DNA of 15,729 nucleotides, from NCBI GenBank assembly GCA_902767285.1, contig CACXHC010000212.1:1-15729 (forward strand). Direction: 5' to 3'. Below are positions 1 to 7,112 of the stretch, in pieces; the stretch's first letter is position 1; each line of letters opens with the position of its first letter. A program made the translations under genes and the position numbers. The stretch is from an uncultured Ruminococcus sp. (GTDB taxonomy: Bacteria; Bacillota; Clostridia; Oscillospirales; Acutalibacteraceae). The notes below the pieces were generated by a model. The model ran no database searches. It was not told the DNA's origin and saw nothing but the letters and a program-made list of their open reading frames with translations.

Positions 1-362
1 CAAGTCCACTCAGGATCACCCCACTTGTGACCGAGCTGATCGAGTGTTTCAACATTTATGGAAGTGTATCTTTTGCCTGCAACATCAATTGTTGCAACAT
101 GGTAGATGTAACCTTTGTTTGTACAGTCAGGAGTATCAATCGTATCGACTGCGGTGGGAATGTCCACTGTTGCGGAGGGTTCTGTGTTGTTTTCGAAGAA
201 AATAAGGGCAACTGCATTGTTAAATTTGTTCCATACCACTTTGCAGTTTGTGGGAGTGGGATAGGCACTCGCTGTAATGCCTGTCACTGTGAACAACGAT
301 GTTACCATCATAAGCGAAAGTACGAGTGAAAGAAGTTTGGTTGTTTTTAAATGGCCTTTCAT
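1..362 (-). CDS. Secreted or surface protein, 5' part only (runs off the window edge)
   Basis: The minus strand is open from an ATG at 362 to the window edge, giving 120 codons of an unfinished protein. Residues 1-33 form a classic Sec signal peptide: basic start (K2, H4, K6, K9), hydrophobic core at 10-29, and an ASA signal-peptidase box at 31-33. The exported part contains a TIDVAGKRYTSINVETLDQLGHKWGDPEWT-like tail, of which the GHKWGDPEW piece resembles spacers between surface-protein modules in gut clostridia. No catalytic domain is visible in the part present. Start choice is uncertain: an in-frame ATG at 377 lies directly after a GGAAGGA ribosome-binding sequence (too close), while the ATG at 362 is about 15 bases from it (rather far). 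The signal-peptide shape favours 362. The plus-strand frame across the same bases is a shadow. Confidence 0.7.
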   Translation of the reverse strand, partial: MKGHLKTTKLLSLVLSLMMVTSLFTVTGITASAYPTPTNCKVVWNKFNNAVALIFFENNTEPSATVDIPTAVDTIDTPDCTNKGYIYHVATIDVAGKRYTSINVETLDQLGHKWGDPEWT

Positions 363-477
363 TAGAGAATAATTCATTCCTTCCAAATAAAATTAATATT
401 AAATCGACAAAATATGGGTTGTAACATGAATTTGAAATTCCGGAAAAAAGTATATATGCGAAATAAAAAAAATAATA

Positions 478-1383
478 TTAAAGTTTTTTTACAATAGCAA
501 CACTTCTGTATTTTAGTTCTTTGTATCTTTTCTCTATGATTTTTTTATCATATTTAGAGTATTCGTTCCAAGAGAGTGGATCAGACACATAATAATTATT
601 TTTATCGTAACCCATAAGCACAACACAATGTTCGTTGAGAGGCCATGTGAATTTTTCTTTTGTTATATTTCCTCTTTCGTCTGTCAAATACCACGAATCG
701 CCCTCACCTACATCAACCATGCTGTCTGTAACCCAAATAAGGACGGGCGTATCATTTATTATATAATCTTCGATAAGCTCGTCAAGCTGACAGCCGGTTG
801 TGTTTTCGGCATAAATATCATCAAATTTATAGCGGTTGTTTATCATATCACATATTACCATAGGAAAACAACCGAATCCGCTGAGCTGTTTTGGGTCGCC
901 TATGAAAGCATCATCGGGGCTTTGTCCGTACAAACGACCTCTTCGGGTTAGCTTCAAATTGCTTTTTTTGAGGTGCTTCAGCATATCATCATACGAAACT
1001 TTTTTGCCGTAGTATGACAAAACTATCTTTGTACTGACTATTTCACAGCCGGTTATTAAATCATCGTACTGCGTTGTGTGACCTACATTTTTTATTATGT
1101 ACTTTTCGGGTGGTTTCGGCTTGGGTTTGGGAATCTCTATTGTTTCGGGAATCTCCGGAATATCAGGAATTTTGGGTTCTTCGTATGTTTCCGGAATTTC
1201 TGATGTTTCGGCACGGACAGGGAAATCGTGCGTGTTTTTTAACGAAATCTCTTTTCGAGTACCTTCAATCGCATAGCCTATGCCCGAACCTATACCGATA
1301 CCGGCACTTATCATAATTATCAACACAAAAACAGATGTGAAAAACTCTGCTCTATTTCGGCGTATATACTCCAGTACAGTCAT
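478..1383 (-). CDS. Membrane-anchored C39-like cysteine peptidase family protein
   Basis: This 301-residue protein has one N-terminal membrane helix (about residues 14-39, signal-anchor type), then a spacer at 61-92 rich in Pro, Glu and Ile that turns into alternating Lys-Pro. A C-terminal domain at about 98-300 follows. That domain fits the Peptidase_C39_2 pattern: a Gln and the candidate nucleophile Cys113 in TGCEIVS, His252 in LNEHCVVLMGYD, and Asp268 in YVSDP, in the usual order. The catalytic domain should lie outside the membrane; the substrate is unknown. I prefer the ATG at 1383 because it follows AGGG at about 9 bases. An ATG at 1425 would add 14 residues, lacks a ribosome binding site and overlaps sufU. 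The gene starts 19 bases after sufU with no terminator between, so it is probably read from the suf promoter. A role in Fe-S assembly is not implied by the sequence. No clear hairpin terminator follows; only an A/T-rich tract is seen at 450-480. Confidence 0.8.
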   Translation of the reverse strand: MTVLEYIRRNRAEFFTSVFVLIIMISAGIGIGSGIGYAIEGTRKEISLKNTHDFPVRAETSEIPETYEEPKIPDIPEIPETIEIPKPKPKPPEKYIIKNVGHTTQYDDLITGCEIVSTKIVLSYYGKKVSYDDMLKHLKKSNLKLTRRGRLYGQSPDDAFIGDPKQLSGFGCFPMVICDMINNRYKFDDIYAENTTGCQLDELIEDYIINDTPVLIWVTDSMVDVGEGDSWYLTDERGNITKEKFTWPLNEHCVVLMGYDKNNYYVSDPLSWNEYSKYDKKIIEKRYKELKYRSVAIVKKL

Positions 1384-1402
1384 GCTAATCAGCCCTAAAA
1401 AA

Positions 1403-1828
1403 TCATACTTTGTCGATAATATCATCTAAAGTGTGCCAACCCAATACGGCACATTTTACTCTTGCAGGCATATGCGAAATATCTTTCAATGCTCCTGCTT
1501 CTTCGAGCTGTTCTATTTCGTCATCGGAGGCGGTGCCTTTTATCATGCCGAAAAACATCTCGGCGAGTCTGCGTGCTTCTTCTGTCGATTTACCAATAAC
1601 AAGATCAAGCATAATATCCGCTGATGCCTGCGATATTGCACAGCCATCTCCGACATATCCTCCGTCTGTAATAATGCCGTCATCTACACGCAATTTCAAA
1701 ATAATATCATCACCGCAGTTGGGGTTTACTCCCTCAAGCTCAAAATTCGGATTTTCGATTTCACGCTTGTGAGCCGGATTTATATTATGGTCGGTTAAAA
1801 CCTCGTTATAAAAATTTCTGCTATTCAT
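1403..1828 (-). CDS. sufU: Fe-S cluster assembly scaffold / sulfur acceptor SufU
   Basis: SufU takes persulfide sulfur from the cysteine desulfurase SufS and passes it to the SufBCD scaffold in the cytoplasm. The 141-residue protein shows the Zn-binding set of Gram-positive SufU: Cys38 and Asp40 in NPNCGDD, Cys63 in GDGCAIS, and Cys126 in RVKCAVLGWHTL. It also has the extra segment between the second and third Cys (about 98-120) that separates SufU from IscU. The N-terminal LYxEVIxDHxxxPxHK-like stretch (YNEVLTDHNINPAHKR) is typical. Start: ATG at 1828, with GGAG about 10 bases upstream inside the end of sufS. The gap to sufS is only 5 bases, which indicates translational coupling. This is a confident family call from the conserved Cys/Asp pattern and position next to sufS. 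Confidence 0.95.
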   Translation of the reverse strand: MNSRNFYNEVLTDHNINPAHKREIENPNFELEGVNPNCGDDIILKLRVDDGIITDGGYVGDGCAISQASADIMLDLVIGKSTEEARRLAEMFFGMIKGTASDDEIEQLEEAGALKDISHMPARVKCAVLGWHTLDDIIDKV

Positions 1829-1833
1829 TTGAA

Positions 1834-3060
1834 TTAATCTCCGTATCCCATTAATTTTCGTACAGACGCAACACTTTGCACGAATTTATCTATTTCTTCT
1901 TCGGTATTGTAAAACATCAAGCTTGCTCGTGATGATGAACGTATTCCCAAATGTGCCAAAAAAGGTTGGGCACAATGATGTCCCGCTCTTATGCAAATAT
2001 TGTCTTGATTGAGAACGGCACTGACATCATGAGGATGAACATTATCTATCGTAAACGACAATATTCCGGAATGATTATACGGGTCTGACGAGCCAATCAC
2101 ATTAACATGAGGTATTTTGGAAAGTTTTTGATAAGCATAATTTGTAAGATACTGCTCTCGCCTCTCCATATTATCTATTCCAACATTATTATAATAATCT
2201 ATCGCAGATGAAAGAGCAAAAACTCCGGCGGCATTTACTGTTCCTGCCTCGAATTTGTGTGGAAGCTCGGCGAATGTTGCTCTGTCAAGGCGAACGGATT
2301 CTATCATTTCTCCACCACGCAGAAAAGGAGGCATTTTTTCGAGTAAATCCTCTTTGCCGTAAAGCACGCCAACGCCCATAGGCCCTAACATTTTATGAGC
2401 AGAAAATGCGAGAAAATCAGCATCTAATTGCTGAACATCGGTTTTTGTATGCGGTACTGACTGAGCCCCATCAAGCATAACAACAGCATTATTTGCATGG
2501 GCTGTCGAAATAATTTTTTCGATCGGAGCTTTTGAACCTGTGACATTCGAAATAACGGCAACCGCAACTATTTTGGTATTCGGTGTAATACAACGATATA
2601 TTTCTTCATCTGAATAAACTCCGGCTGAATCACATTTCATGTATTCAAGTTCTGCACCCGTTGTTTGAGCTACCATCTGCCAAGGAAGCATATTACTATG
2701 GTGTTCGGATATTGCAACAACTATCCTATCCCCTTTTTTTACATTTGAAAGACCGTAACTGTATGCAACAAGATTTATAGACGATGTTGCATTGTTTGTA
2801 AAAACAATCTCTTTTGTGCTTTTTGCGTTAATGAATTTGCGAACATTCTCTCTCGAATTTTCGTAAGAATCCGTAGCGGAAATACTGAGGTCATAAAAAC
2901 TCCTTAGAGGGTTGCTGTTGAGTCTTTTGTAAAAATCACGCTCGGCATCTATGACGCAATACGGTTTTTGAGATGTTGCAGCGTTATCAAGATACGCAGC
3001 ATCAAGACTCATCAGCAGAGGAAAATCTTCTCTGTGAGGCTCGATAATTGAATTACCCAT
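1834..3060 (-). CDS. sufS: Cysteine desulfurase SufS (class V aminotransferase fold)
   Basis: A PLP enzyme that removes sulfur from L-cysteine, giving alanine and an enzyme-bound persulfide for SufU. The product has 408 residues, the usual length. Counting from the ATG at 3060: His120 in SEHHSN stacks on PLP; Asp197 and Gln200 in MLDGAQS contact the cofactor; Lys223 in SAHKMLGP is the Schiff-base lysine; Cys363 in RAGHHCAQP carries the persulfide on a short group-II (SufS-type) loop. RxSxYxYN-like C-terminal residues are present as SSRASLMFYNTEEEID. The frame extends to a GTG at 3069, but ATG 3060 is preferred because an AAGGTG ribosome binding site lies about 6 bases upstream. With this start the gene overlaps the sufD stop by 8 bases (ATGGGTAA), so translation is coupled. 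Confidence 0.95.
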   Translation of the reverse strand: MGNSIIEPHREDFPLLMSLDAAYLDNAATSQKPYCVIDAERDFYKRLNSNPLRSFYDLSISATDSYENSRENVRKFINAKSTKEIVFTNNATSSINLVAYSYGLSNVKKGDRIVVAISEHHSNMLPWQMVAQTTGAELEYMKCDSAGVYSDEEIYRCITPNTKIVAVAVISNVTGSKAPIEKIISTAHANNAVVMLDGAQSVPHTKTDVQQLDADFLAFSAHKMLGPMGVGVLYGKEDLLEKMPPFLRGGEMIESVRLDRATFAELPHKFEAGTVNAAGVFALSSAIDYYNNVGIDNMERREQYLTNYAYQKLSKIPHVNVIGSSDPYNHSGILSFTIDNVHPHDVSAVLNQDNICIRAGHHCAQPFLAHLGIRSSSRASLMFYNTEEEIDKFVQSVASVRKLMGYGD

Positions 3061-4063
3061 AAATTTCACCTTCGGTTCTGATTTTGATATTTTTAGTGGT
3101 TATTTCATCATCGACCAATCGACAAAAAGCATCGGAAATCGACAACACCAAAAGTTTTTCGGCATCTTTGGCGGATATACCTCTTGAGGCAAAATACAAA
3201 AGTGTTTCATCTGAAATTCTGCCGATAGTTGCTCCGTGATTACCGTTAACATCTTCCTCATCGCACAAAATAACGGGAAGTGTCTTATTGACTATATTAT
3301 CCCCAAGCAAAAGAACATTCTCCACTTCGGTTCCGACTGACCCCGATGAACCGCACTTAAAATCTATGGTTCCTTTGAATGTTTTGGAAGCGTTGTCATT
3401 TAAAACTCCGTTTACGGCAATATCGCACGAAGTTCTTTTGCCAAAATGATTTATCACATAATTAACATCTACTTTTTGAGATTTCTCGGCAAGGTATGCC
3501 GTATTTGACAAAAGCTGAGAATCGTTTCCGTTCAAATTCACTTTGGACTGAGCATAAGTGCCAACTGTTCCGGGGAAAAATCGAAATTCCGAAAGTTTGG
3601 AATTTTTGCCGACTGTTGCTGTACTGTCGGTTATCAATTTTCCCGAAGAATCGGTAAACTGAGTAAAAACAATTTTAACTTTGGCATTATCTCCGACAAC
3701 GGTATCTGTTTTAAGAACAAGAGAACCACTTCCGGAAAGCATTACAAAAACATTCAAATTACTGTTATTTCCGGCATTTATGGAAAGCACAGATACTCGG
3801 CTTTCGCCTTTGTCATCAAAACAGACTCTTGCTGTTTTTTCTTCGTTTTCTTTTGCGGAAACAGATACTCGTGAATACTCGGAGTCGAATAACTCGGAAA
3901 GTTCTCCAAATTCCCCTTGAGTTTCGGCAGAATATAGGCTGTCTGCACCTTCGGCGGAAATTTCGGCTCCGCCGGTGGGGTTCTGCCATTTTATACGGGC
4001 ATCATTCATTTTAAGAAAATGCCAAGTGAGTGACGGCACCTTATTTATACTTAAATCAATCAT
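3053..4063 (-). CDS. sufD: Fe-S cluster assembly protein SufD
   Basis: SufD is the partner of SufB in the SufBC2D scaffold that builds Fe-S clusters in the cytoplasm. The 336-residue protein is shorter than enterobacterial SufD and has the expected run of beta-helix repeats (about 70-260), many with Gly/Asn/Ser turns. A conserved C-terminal helical domain contains NGNHGATIGRISDETLLYFASRGIS at about 271-295, the SufB/SufD family hallmark; its His is the residue thought to contribute a cluster ligand with SufB. INHFGKRTSCDI precedes it. Start: ATG at 4063, GGAG 10 bases upstream. Unlike the other suf joints, sufB and sufD are separated by 86 bases holding an A/T-rich palindromic repeat. Sequence conservation is weak in the N-terminal third, as is normal for SufD. 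Confidence 0.92.
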   Translation of the reverse strand: MIDLSINKVPSLTWHFLKMNDARIKWQNPTGGAEISAEGADSLYSAETQGEFGELSELFDSEYSRVSVSAKENEEKTARVCFDDKGESRVSVLSINAGNNSNLNVFVMLSGSGSLVLKTDTVVGDNAKVKIVFTQFTDSSGKLITDSTATVGKNSKLSEFRFFPGTVGTYAQSKVNLNGNDSQLLSNTAYLAEKSQKVDVNYVINHFGKRTSCDIAVNGVLNDNASKTFKGTIDFKCGSSGSVGTEVENVLLLGDNIVNKTLPVILCDEEDVNGNHGATIGRISDETLLYFASRGISAKDAEKLLVLSISDAFCRLVDDEITTKNIKIRTEGEIYG

Positions 4064-4087
4064 AAACTAAAAACTCCACATCAAAAA

Positions 4088-4130
4088 AATTAAAGTTTTT
4101 TTGCTTCTTTTTTTTCAAAAAAAGAAGAAT
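4088..4130. repeat. Inverted, truncated copy of the intergenic palindromic repeat
   Basis: Between sufB and sufD lies an A/T palindrome with a CTTC-T8-C-A7-GAAG core (4104-4127). On the minus strand this segment, including the adjacent GCA7CTTTAA, matches the middle of the 155-base repeats at 7466 and 15575, in opposite orientation. The RNA from the suf operon would carry this weak all-A/U stem between sufB and sufD. It could mark an mRNA processing or partial termination point, but the stem has little G/C, so any effect is uncertain. Confidence 0.6.
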
Positions 4131-4149
4131 AAAAAAACCAACCAACAAA

Positions 4150-5556
4150 TCAGAATGTCCCGTGCATTTCAAGACGTATGAGATTATTCATTTCAACAGC
4201 GTATTCGAGGGGAAGTTCTTTGGAAACGTTCTCGGCAAATCCGCTTACGATAGTTGCTCGGGCATCCTCCTCGGACATTCCTCGCGACATAAGATAGAAC
4301 ACCTGAGCATCGCTTATTCTGCCGATTCTCGCCTCGTGGCCGACATCACATTCGCTTGTACGAATATCCATAGCCGGGATCGTATCTGATCTCGATATAG
4401 AATCAAGCATGAGAGATTCGCACGAAACAGACGCTTTTGCTCCTTTTGCCTGTGGATTTATTACAACAGAGCTTCTGTATGTGCTTATTCCTCCGTCCTT
4501 TGAAATAGAACGTGTATTTATAACAGAACTCGTATTTTTAGCATTGTGTACTACTTTTGCACCTGTGTCAAGATTCTGTCCGTTGCCGGCAAATGTTATT
4601 CCTGTAAACTCCATATTGGAATTTTCGCCCTTTAAAATCGTCATGGGATACAAATAAGACGTGTGAGAACCAAACGAACCCGACACCCATTCTACTCTGC
4701 CGTCTTCTTCAACTATTGCTCTTTTCGTATTAAGATTATACATATTTTTAGACCAGTTTTCGATGGTCGAATACCTAAGAGTCGAATTTTTGCCGACATA
4801 CAATTCAACACAACCCGCATGAAGATTCGCAACATTATATTTAGGTGCCGAACACCCTTCAATAAAATGCAGATACGCATTATCCTCAACTATAATAAGC
4901 GTATGTTCAAACTGTCCGGCACCTTTTGCATTTAATCTAAAATACGATTGCAGCGGAATATCAAGATGCACTCCCTCAGGAACATACACGAACGAACCGC
5001 CTGACCATACTGCACCATGAAGAGCAGCGAATTTGTGATCCTGCGGAGGTACAAGTTGCATAAACTTTTGCTGTATAAGCTCGGCGAACGGGCCTCTCAA
5101 TGCACTTTCAAGATCCGTATAAACTACACCTTGTTTCGAAACCTCATCTTTTACATTATGATAAACCAATTCGGAATCGTACTGAGCCCCTACTCCGGCG
5201 AGTGATTTACGCTCCGCCTGAGGGATACCAAGTCTTTCGAACGTATCCTTTATATCATCGGGAACATCTTCCCAACTTGCTTTCATGTCACTTTTGGGGC
5301 GAACGTATGTTGATATATTATCCATATCAAGCTCATCTATCGGCGGCCCCCAATCGGGAATTTCCATTTTATTATATATTTCCAAAGATTTCAGGCGAAA
5401 TTCCTTCATCCATTCGGGATCGTTTTTTTCTTGTGACAATCTCTCTACTATTTCGGGAGTAAGTCCCGATTTCATGCGGTAATCGTCATTTTCCTCATCA
5501 CGAATATCATATATACTGCGGTCAATATCCGTTACCTGTTTTATATTTTCAGCCAA
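4150..5556 (-). CDS. sufB: Fe-S cluster assembly scaffold SufB
   Basis: SufB is the main scaffold subunit of the cytoplasmic SufBC2D complex, receiving sulfur and iron for cluster assembly. The 468-residue length is normal. Visible hallmarks are the N-terminal Y-D-x-E-x-D-D-Y-R-M-K-S-G-L start region, ALHGAVWSGGSFVYVPEGVHLDIPLQSYFR (about 178-207), HxxEGCSAPKY (230-240), and ENWSKNMYNLNTKRA (266-280). Near the C-terminus are Cys379 in SVSCESLMLD and Glu408 in GHEARIGRIS, spaced as Cys405 and Glu434 are in the E. coli protein. These two residues are needed for cluster building there. Start: ATG at 5556 with AAGGAG 9 bases upstream; the ribosome binding site overlaps the sufC stop region, and the gap is only 13 bases. 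This is the best conserved gene of the operon. Confidence 0.97.
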   Translation of the reverse strand: MAENIKQVTDIDRSIYDIRDEENDDYRMKSGLTPEIVERLSQEKNDPEWMKEFRLKSLEIYNKMEIPDWGPPIDELDMDNISTYVRPKSDMKASWEDVPDDIKDTFERLGIPQAERKSLAGVGAQYDSELVYHNVKDEVSKQGVVYTDLESALRGPFAELIQQKFMQLVPPQDHKFAALHGAVWSGGSFVYVPEGVHLDIPLQSYFRLNAKGAGQFEHTLIIVEDNAYLHFIEGCSAPKYNVANLHAGCVELYVGKNSTLRYSTIENWSKNMYNLNTKRAIVEEDGRVEWVSGSFGSHTSYLYPMTILKGENSNMEFTGITFAGNGQNLDTGAKVVHNAKNTSSVINTRSISKDGGISTYRSSVVINPQAKGAKASVSCESLMLDSISRSDTIPAMDIRTSECDVGHEARIGRISDAQVFYLMSRGMSEEDARATIVSGFAENVSKELPLEYAVEMNNLIRLEMHGTF

Positions 5557-5569
5557 TGTAGTTTACTCC

Positions 5570-6313
5570 TTAAATTTCATATTCTGCAAATCCGTTTTGG
5601 TTTATCTCATCAACAAGAGAAGAATCTCCGGTCTTAACGATTCTGCCATTTATCATTATGTGTGTATAATCAACATTTATAGACTCTAAAATTCTCGTAC
5701 TATGAGTTATGATAAGCAGACTGCCGCCACACTTTTCCATATACTCTTTTATTCCTGCGGAAACAAGACGAACGGCATCTACATCAAGTCCGGAGTCGGT
5801 TTCGTCAAGAACGGCGAGAGTCGGTTTTAAGAGAAGCATTTGCAAAATTTCTGATTTCTTCTTTTCACCGCCTGAAAATCCAACGTTAAGATCTCTCTCT
5901 GCATAGGACTCGTCCATTTCAAGAAGTTTCATTGCCGATTTCAATTCTTTCTTAAAATCCCAAATTTTGACTCTCTCTCCTCTTCTCTGCTCAACGGCTG
6001 TTCTCAAAAAAGAGCTGAGCGAAACACCGTTTATTTCGGGGGGATTTTGAAATGACATAAACATTCCGTCCTTGGCACGTTTATCGGGTGTTGACGAGGT
6101 TATATCTTTTCCTCCAAAGATTATTTTGCCCGAATCGACAATATATGCGGGATTGCCGACAACAACGTTGCCGAGGGTTGATTTTCCTGCACCGTTCGGC
6201 CCCATAAGGACATGAACTTCGCCTTTATTTATGGAAATATCGACATCATGAAGAATATGTTTTTCATTTATACTTGCATTTAACTTTTCAACCGATAGAA
6301 TATTATCTGACAT
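5570..6313 (-). CDS. sufC: Fe-S assembly ATPase SufC
   Basis: SufC is the ABC-type ATPase that drives conformational change in SufBCD; it is cytoplasmic and not a transporter. The 247-residue protein carries Walker A GPNGAGKST at 38-46, Q-loop Gln89 in MSFQNPPEI, the signature FSGGEKKK at 146-153, Walker B LAVLDE at 166-171 followed by the SufC-type D-loop TDSGLDVDA, and His204 in ITHSTRI. The FSGGEKKK signature and DETDSGLD segment separate SufC from ordinary ABC importers. Start: ATG at 6313 with a GGAGGG ribosome binding site about 8 bases upstream. It is the first enzyme gene after the regulator, with a 23-base gap. Confidence 0.97.
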   Translation of the reverse strand: MSDNILSVEKLNASINEKHILHDVDISINKGEVHVLMGPNGAGKSTLGNVVVGNPAYIVDSGKIIFGGKDITSSTPDKRAKDGMFMSFQNPPEINGVSLSSFLRTAVEQRRGERVKIWDFKKELKSAMKLLEMDESYAERDLNVGFSGGEKKKSEILQMLLLKPTLAVLDETDSGLDVDAVRLVSAGIKEYMEKCGGSLLIITHSTRILESINVDYTHIMINGRIVKTGDSSLVDEINQNGFAEYEI

Positions 6314-6336
6314 TTTAATTGACCCTCCGTCACTTG

Positions 6337-6744
6337 TTATAAATTCGCCACAACATCGGCAAGTGTTTTGCTGTCAAGAAAATTGTTTATCATGTCATTA
6401 AGCTCGTTCCAGATGGGGAAAGTACAGCAAGTATCCATATTTTCGCACGGAACTGCACCGCTTGTACATGATACGGGTGATATTGTTTCATCGGCGGCAC
6501 GCAAAATATCGGAAACACGGTATTCGGACGGCTTTTTGGCAAGACAATATCCACCGCCTTTACCTGATGCCGCAACAACAAATCCGGCTTTCGACAATTT
6601 TGCCATAATGCTTTCGCTGTATTTGAGCGAGATGTGCTGTTTTTCGGCAATCAGTTTCAACGGAATATAATTGCCGTCACCGCCATCGGCTGCCAATTGA
6701 GCCATAACTCTTACAGCATATTTACCTTTGCTTGATATGATCAT
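6337..6744 (-). CDS. Rrf2/IscR-type Fe-S-sensing transcriptional regulator
   Basis: This 135-residue protein is a winged-helix Rrf2-family repressor. The N-terminal MIISSKGKYAVRVMAQLA and the wing motif ASGKGGGYCLAKKPSEYRVSDILRA (about 59-83) are typical. Cys93, Cys100, Cys106 and an extra Cys107 in the C-terminal loop resemble the cluster-binding cysteines of IscR, so a [2Fe-2S]-dependent response is likely. CTFPIWNELNDMINNFLDSKTLADVV matches the family end. It is the first gene of the suf operon, and its own promoter carries an inverted repeat over the -35, so feedback control of suf by Fe-S status is the simplest reading. Start: ATG at 6744 with GGGTGAT upstream. IscR, SufR and CymR branches cannot be separated by eye; the Cys set and the suf linkage favour the Fe-S branch. 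Confidence 0.9.
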   Translation of the reverse strand: MIISSKGKYAVRVMAQLAADGGDGNYIPLKLIAEKQHISLKYSESIMAKLSKAGFVVAASGKGGGYCLAKKPSEYRVSDILRAADETISPVSCTSGAVPCENMDTCCTFPIWNELNDMINNFLDSKTLADVVANL

Positions 6745-6787
6745 TTTGAATCACCCAACGCTTTTCCTAAAAAATTACAGTAATAAT

Positions 6788-6817
6788 AATATACACCCAT
6801 TGACCTACTATGTCAAT
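6788..6817 (-). promoter_or_regulatory. suf operon promoter with overlapping operator-like inverted repeat
   Basis: On the minus strand a TTGACA (-35, 6811-6816) and TATATT (-10, 6788-6793) are separated by exactly 17 bases. Start of transcription should lie near 6780, giving a leader of about 35 bases before the regulator gene. The inverted repeat ATTGAC-N7-GTCAAT (6799-6817) covers the whole -35 and half of the spacer, which is where a repressor dimer would block RNA polymerase. The upstream 6820-6880 stretch is A/T-rich and may act as an UP element. The operator role for the adjacent Rrf2 protein is inferred. Confidence 0.8.
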
Positions 6818-6885
6818 AGGGAAACAAAACATTAACATATTTTTTATTATTTTTTTCATGATTTTTGATATTATTCCTTATGCTG

Positions 6886-6919
6886 TAAAAAATATGCGTG
6901 ATTTTTCAATCACGCATAT
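6886..6919 (-). terminator. Intrinsic terminator of the SpoVM-like gene unit
   Basis: A perfect 12-base-pair stem (6892-6903 with 6908-6919, 4-base loop) containing GCGTGATT is followed on the minus strand by five to six T residues (6891-6886). It stands between the SpoVM-like gene and the suf promoter, so it would end that transcript about 190 bases past the stop codon and insulate the suf operon. On the plus strand no T-run follows. Confidence 0.75.
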
Positions 6920-6988
6920 ACATAATGCAACAAAATTAATGAACAAACTGTAAATTAAGCAAAAATCTTCATTTTTTTCAAATATCTA

Positions 6989-7017
6989 TTGAAACTATGC
7001 AATAAAGATGTTATAAT
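6989..7017 (+). promoter_or_regulatory. Strong sigma-A-type promoter for a small RNA candidate
   Basis: TTGAAA (6989-6994) and TATAAT (7012-7017) are exactly 17 bases apart, with TGT directly before the -10 forming an extended -10 (TGN). No plus-strand gene lies downstream before the next terminator, so the promoter points only at the small RNA candidate. The tsaE promoter at 10754-10782 has the same -35, spacing and GATGT-TATAATAT block. Confidence 0.75.
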
Positions 7018-7023
7018 ATAACT

Positions 7024-7112
7024 AATCACAGATAACCACTTCTAACTAAAGGGTCTTTGAAACTGTGATTATTTGAGAGCAGAAACGTTCGTTTTTGCTC
7101 TCTTCTTTTTTT
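7024..7112 (+). ncRNA. Candidate small non-coding RNA of about 88 nt
   Basis: The stretch starts 6-7 bases after a near-perfect promoter and ends at an intrinsic terminator, with no reading frame of note inside. Predicted fold by eye: a 5' domain closed by a 9-base-pair stem TAATCACAG/CTGTGATTA (7023-7031 with 7063-7071) around a 31-base loop, which holds an AAAG-GGT-CTTT mini-hairpin. Then comes a 3' terminator hairpin at 7075-7102 followed by TTCTTTTTTT. I do not recognise it as a known RNA family; it does not resemble 6S, SRP RNA, tmRNA or the riboswitches I know. Since no gene follows on this strand, an attenuator or riboswitch leader is unlikely. It is convergent to the SpoVM-like gene and antisense to that gene's predicted 3' UTR. 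Confidence 0.6.
7075..7112 (+). terminator. Intrinsic terminator of the small RNA candidate
   Basis: A 13-base-pair stem with one G-T wobble (7075-7087 with 7090-7102) is followed by TTCTTTTTTT to 7112. The end of the T-run overlaps the stop codon of the convergent SpoVM-like gene (7111-7113). On the minus strand the hairpin is not followed by T residues, so it acts in one direction only. Confidence 0.8.

Noticed and set aside
27..329. Plus-strand frame rich in Cys
   Set aside because: It is the reverse of the secreted-protein gene on the minus strand, which has a proper signal peptide; the plus frame has no ribosome binding site or domain.
4104..4127. True terminator between sufB and sufD
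   Set aside because: The stem is almost only A/T and no strong T-run directly follows; the downstream suf genes are required with sufB, so full termination is unlikely.
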